Below are positions 62,494-64,000 of a stretch of 64,000 nucleotides of DNA, one piece after another. Source of the stretch: Vannielia litorea (GTDB lineage: Bacteria > Pseudomonadota > Alphaproteobacteria > Rhodobacterales > Rhodobacteraceae); NCBI RefSeq assembly GCF_900142295.1, contig NZ_FSRL01000001.1, forward strand, positions 1,798,001-1,862,000. Direction: 5' to 3'. The first letter of the stretch is position 1; every line of letters starts with the position of its first letter. The notes under the pieces are model-generated. The model was not told where the DNA came from. It saw only the letters and a list, made by a program, of their open reading frames with translations, and searched no databases. The translations under genes and the position numbers were made by a program.

Positions 62494-63777
62494 ATGACGC
62501 TTCTCCAGATCGCCTCGCTCCTGATCGTCCTCGCCGCGGCCTTCGGCACCGTCAACTACATGTTCCTCAAGTTGCCATCCGCCATCGGCATCCTCGTCGT
62601 GGCATTGCTGGCCTCGCTCGGCGTCCTGGCCTTCGATGCGGTCTTCCCCGCCTCCACGGTCGAGGAGAGCATCACCGCCGTGGTCAAGGGCATCGAGTTT
62701 TCCGACGCCCTGCTCGAGGGCATGCTGGGCCTGCTGCTCTTCGCCGGCGCGCTCCACGTCAAGATCGCCGACCTGCGCGCCGAATGGCCCGCCGTGCTGA
62801 TGATGGCCACCATCGGTGTCGGCCTCTCCACCGTCATCGCGGGCGTCGGGTTCAGCTGGATCACCGGCATGCCGCTCCTGATCGCCCTGGTCTTCGGCGC
62901 GCTGATCTCGCCCACCGACCCCGTGGCCGTGCTGGGCGTGCTGCGCGAGGCCAGGCTCGACAAGCGGTTGGAGACCAAGATCGCGGGCGAAAGCCTGTTC
63001 AACGATGGCGTGGGCTATGTCGTGTACCTCGTGCTGATCGGCCTCGCCTTCCCCGGCGCGGGCGACCATGGCGAGGCGGCCGCCCACGGCGCCGAACACG
63101 CCGAGGAAACCGGCACCGCGCTGGCCAGCGCCGCCACCCTCTTTGCGCAGGAGGCCCTCGGCGGCGCGGCCCTCGGCATGATCCTGGGCTGGCTCACCTG
63201 GCGCATCATGCGCCGGATCAATGACTATTCGCTCGAGGTGCTCATTACCCTGGCGCTGGCCTTCGGCGGCTACGAGCTGGCCATCTGGCTCCACGTTTCC
63301 GCGCCGATCATGGCGGTCTGCGCCGGGCTCCTGATCGGCGAGGTCAGCTACCGCGATGCCATGTCCGAAGAGACCCGCAACTACGTCGACGCCTTCTGGA
63401 AGCTGATCGACGAGATCCTCAACGCCGTGCTCTTCCTTCTGATCGGCGTCGAGATCTTCGCCGTCAGCTTCGATGCCAGCTTCCTCGTCTCCTCCGTGGC
63501 CGCCATCGCACTGGCCCTCGTGGCCCGTCTCGCCGCCGTGGCGATCCCGGTGCTCATCCTCCGGCCGTTCCGCACCATGCCCGAAAATGTCATCCCGGTG
63601 ATGACATGGGGCGGCCTCAAGGGCGGCATCTCGGTCGCCCTCGCGCTCTCGCTCCCCGATTCGGAATGGAAACCCCTGATTCTGACCACGACCTACGTGA
63701 TCGTGCTCTTCTCGATCATCGTGCAGGGCCTCACTGTTGCCCCATTTGCGTCACGATTGGACAAAAAACGCGCCTGA
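62494..63777 (+). CDS. Na+/H+ antiporter, CPA1 family
   Basis: 427 residues with about twelve membrane helices. The ion-binding stretches are ALISPTDPVAVLGV (residues about 136-149) and GESLFNDGVGYVVYLVL (the ND motif). A His/Glu-rich cytoplasmic or periplasmic loop (about 190-210, GDHGEAAAHGAEHAEE) stands between. It exchanges cytoplasmic Na+ (or K+) for H+, suiting a marine life. Start at 62494; only a weak AAGAGA is upstream. Confidence 0.92.
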   Translation: MTLLQIASLLIVLAAAFGTVNYMFLKLPSAIGILVVALLASLGVLAFDAVFPASTVEESITAVVKGIEFSDALLEGMLGLLLFAGALHVKIADLRAEWPAVLMMATIGVGLSTVIAGVGFSWITGMPLLIALVFGALISPTDPVAVLGVLREARLDKRLETKIAGESLFNDGVGYVVYLVLIGLAFPGAGDHGEAAAHGAEHAEETGTALASAATLFAQEALGGAALGMILGWLTWRIMRRINDYSLEVLITLALAFGGYELAIWLHVSAPIMAVCAGLLIGEVSYRDAMSEETRNYVDAFWKLIDEILNAVLFLLIGVEIFAVSFDASFLVSSVAAIALALVARLAAVAIPVLILRPFRTMPENVIPVMTWGGLKGGISVALALSLPDSEWKPLILTTTYVIVLFSIIVQGLTVAPFASRLDKKRA

Positions 63778-63981
63778 TCCGCACTGTTGCGCGGTTGGAA
63801 ACGGGCGCGCGGCGGCAATATCTTGGGTCTGGCAACAATTGCCCCACTACTTGAGGTTTGTAGCCTAACCCATTGGGTCTGCTCGCAACGTGCGCCACAC
63901 CCCTGCCATTTTTCTGACATTTTCTCTCGCCCTCGCCGCGACTCCGGGTAAGCTCTCCCTCGCCTGACATATGGGACTGCC

Positions 63982-64000
63982 ATGCCCTCCACTGCCTCCA
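63982..64000 (+). CDS. Possible start of a gene cut by the right edge
   Basis: An ATG at 63982 opens a frame (MPSTAS) that runs off the window. The 204 bases before it contain no gene. Too little is visible to name it, and another ATG at 63971 is in a different frame. Confidence 0.3.

Overview
The window is GC-rich, densely packed chromosomal DNA from an alphaproteobacterium, most probably a marine member of the Rhodobacteraceae (Roseobacter group). This rests on conserved gene neighbourhoods (erpA/dgt/argS; trpGDC-moaC-moeA-lexA with comEC, gltX and gltA; ccmF-ccmH; purM-purN), on the trgA-trgB pair first known from Rhodobacter sphaeroides, on a DMSP lyase of the DddP type, on an AcuI-type acryloyl-CoA reductase, and on an alphaproteobacterial SOS box (direct GTTC repeat) upstream of lexA. 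No rRNA, CRISPR array, transposase, integrase or phage gene was seen. No stretch longer than 300 bases lacks a gene.

Layout. 0-10 kb: argS (its 3' end lies outside the window), a membrane protein, dgt, erpA, xth, an FAD monooxygenase, dksA and a MoxR ATPase. A small, less GC-rich two-gene islet of unknown function follows (8.46-9.09 kb), then a PhzF-family gene. 10-20 kb: a Fur/Mur-type repressor, a DMT permease, a DUF3445 haem-dependent N-demethylase-like gene divergent from dddP, a lytic transglycosylase, a hydrolase-OsmC fusion, and a tightly overlapping trio (nucleoside hydrolase, GNAT, SelO). 20-31 kb: trgB, trgA and photolyase, an AT-rich orphan HsdR_N-type nuclease gene between two similar terminator hairpins, an AGCS symporter, a secreted VWA protein, a BCCT transporter, acuI and sufE. 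31-48 kb is mostly core housekeeping: rnd, purNM, tRNA-Ile(CAU), a divergent polysaccharide deacetylase with a very long Ala/Pro/Glu-rich linker, the trp/moa/lexA block, comEC, gltX, gltA, and a frameshifted GFA-family gene. 48-64 kb: a PaaG-like crotonase, ccmH-ccmF, a SIS protein divergent from a Gfo/Idh/MocA oxidoreductase, a hybrid-less histidine kinase, tRNA-Ser(GGA), an overlapping cysK-mscS-alaX operon, a second DMT permease and a CPA1 antiporter.

How the genes connect. DddP would release DMS and acrylate from DMSP. AcuI would reduce acryloyl-CoA to propionyl-CoA, and the adjacent BCCT carrier is a plausible importer of DMSP or betaine. Together they suggest a dispersed DMSP-use set. 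trgA, trgB, photolyase, SelO, OsmC and cysK suggest oxidative, light and metalloid stress handling. I found no clearly new multi-gene system. The most unusual items are the flanked orphan nuclease gene, the overlapping cysK-mscS-alaX arrangement, the unknown islet next to moxR, and several palindromes that look like operators. All functions are inferred from sequence features and family knowledge; no database search was run.
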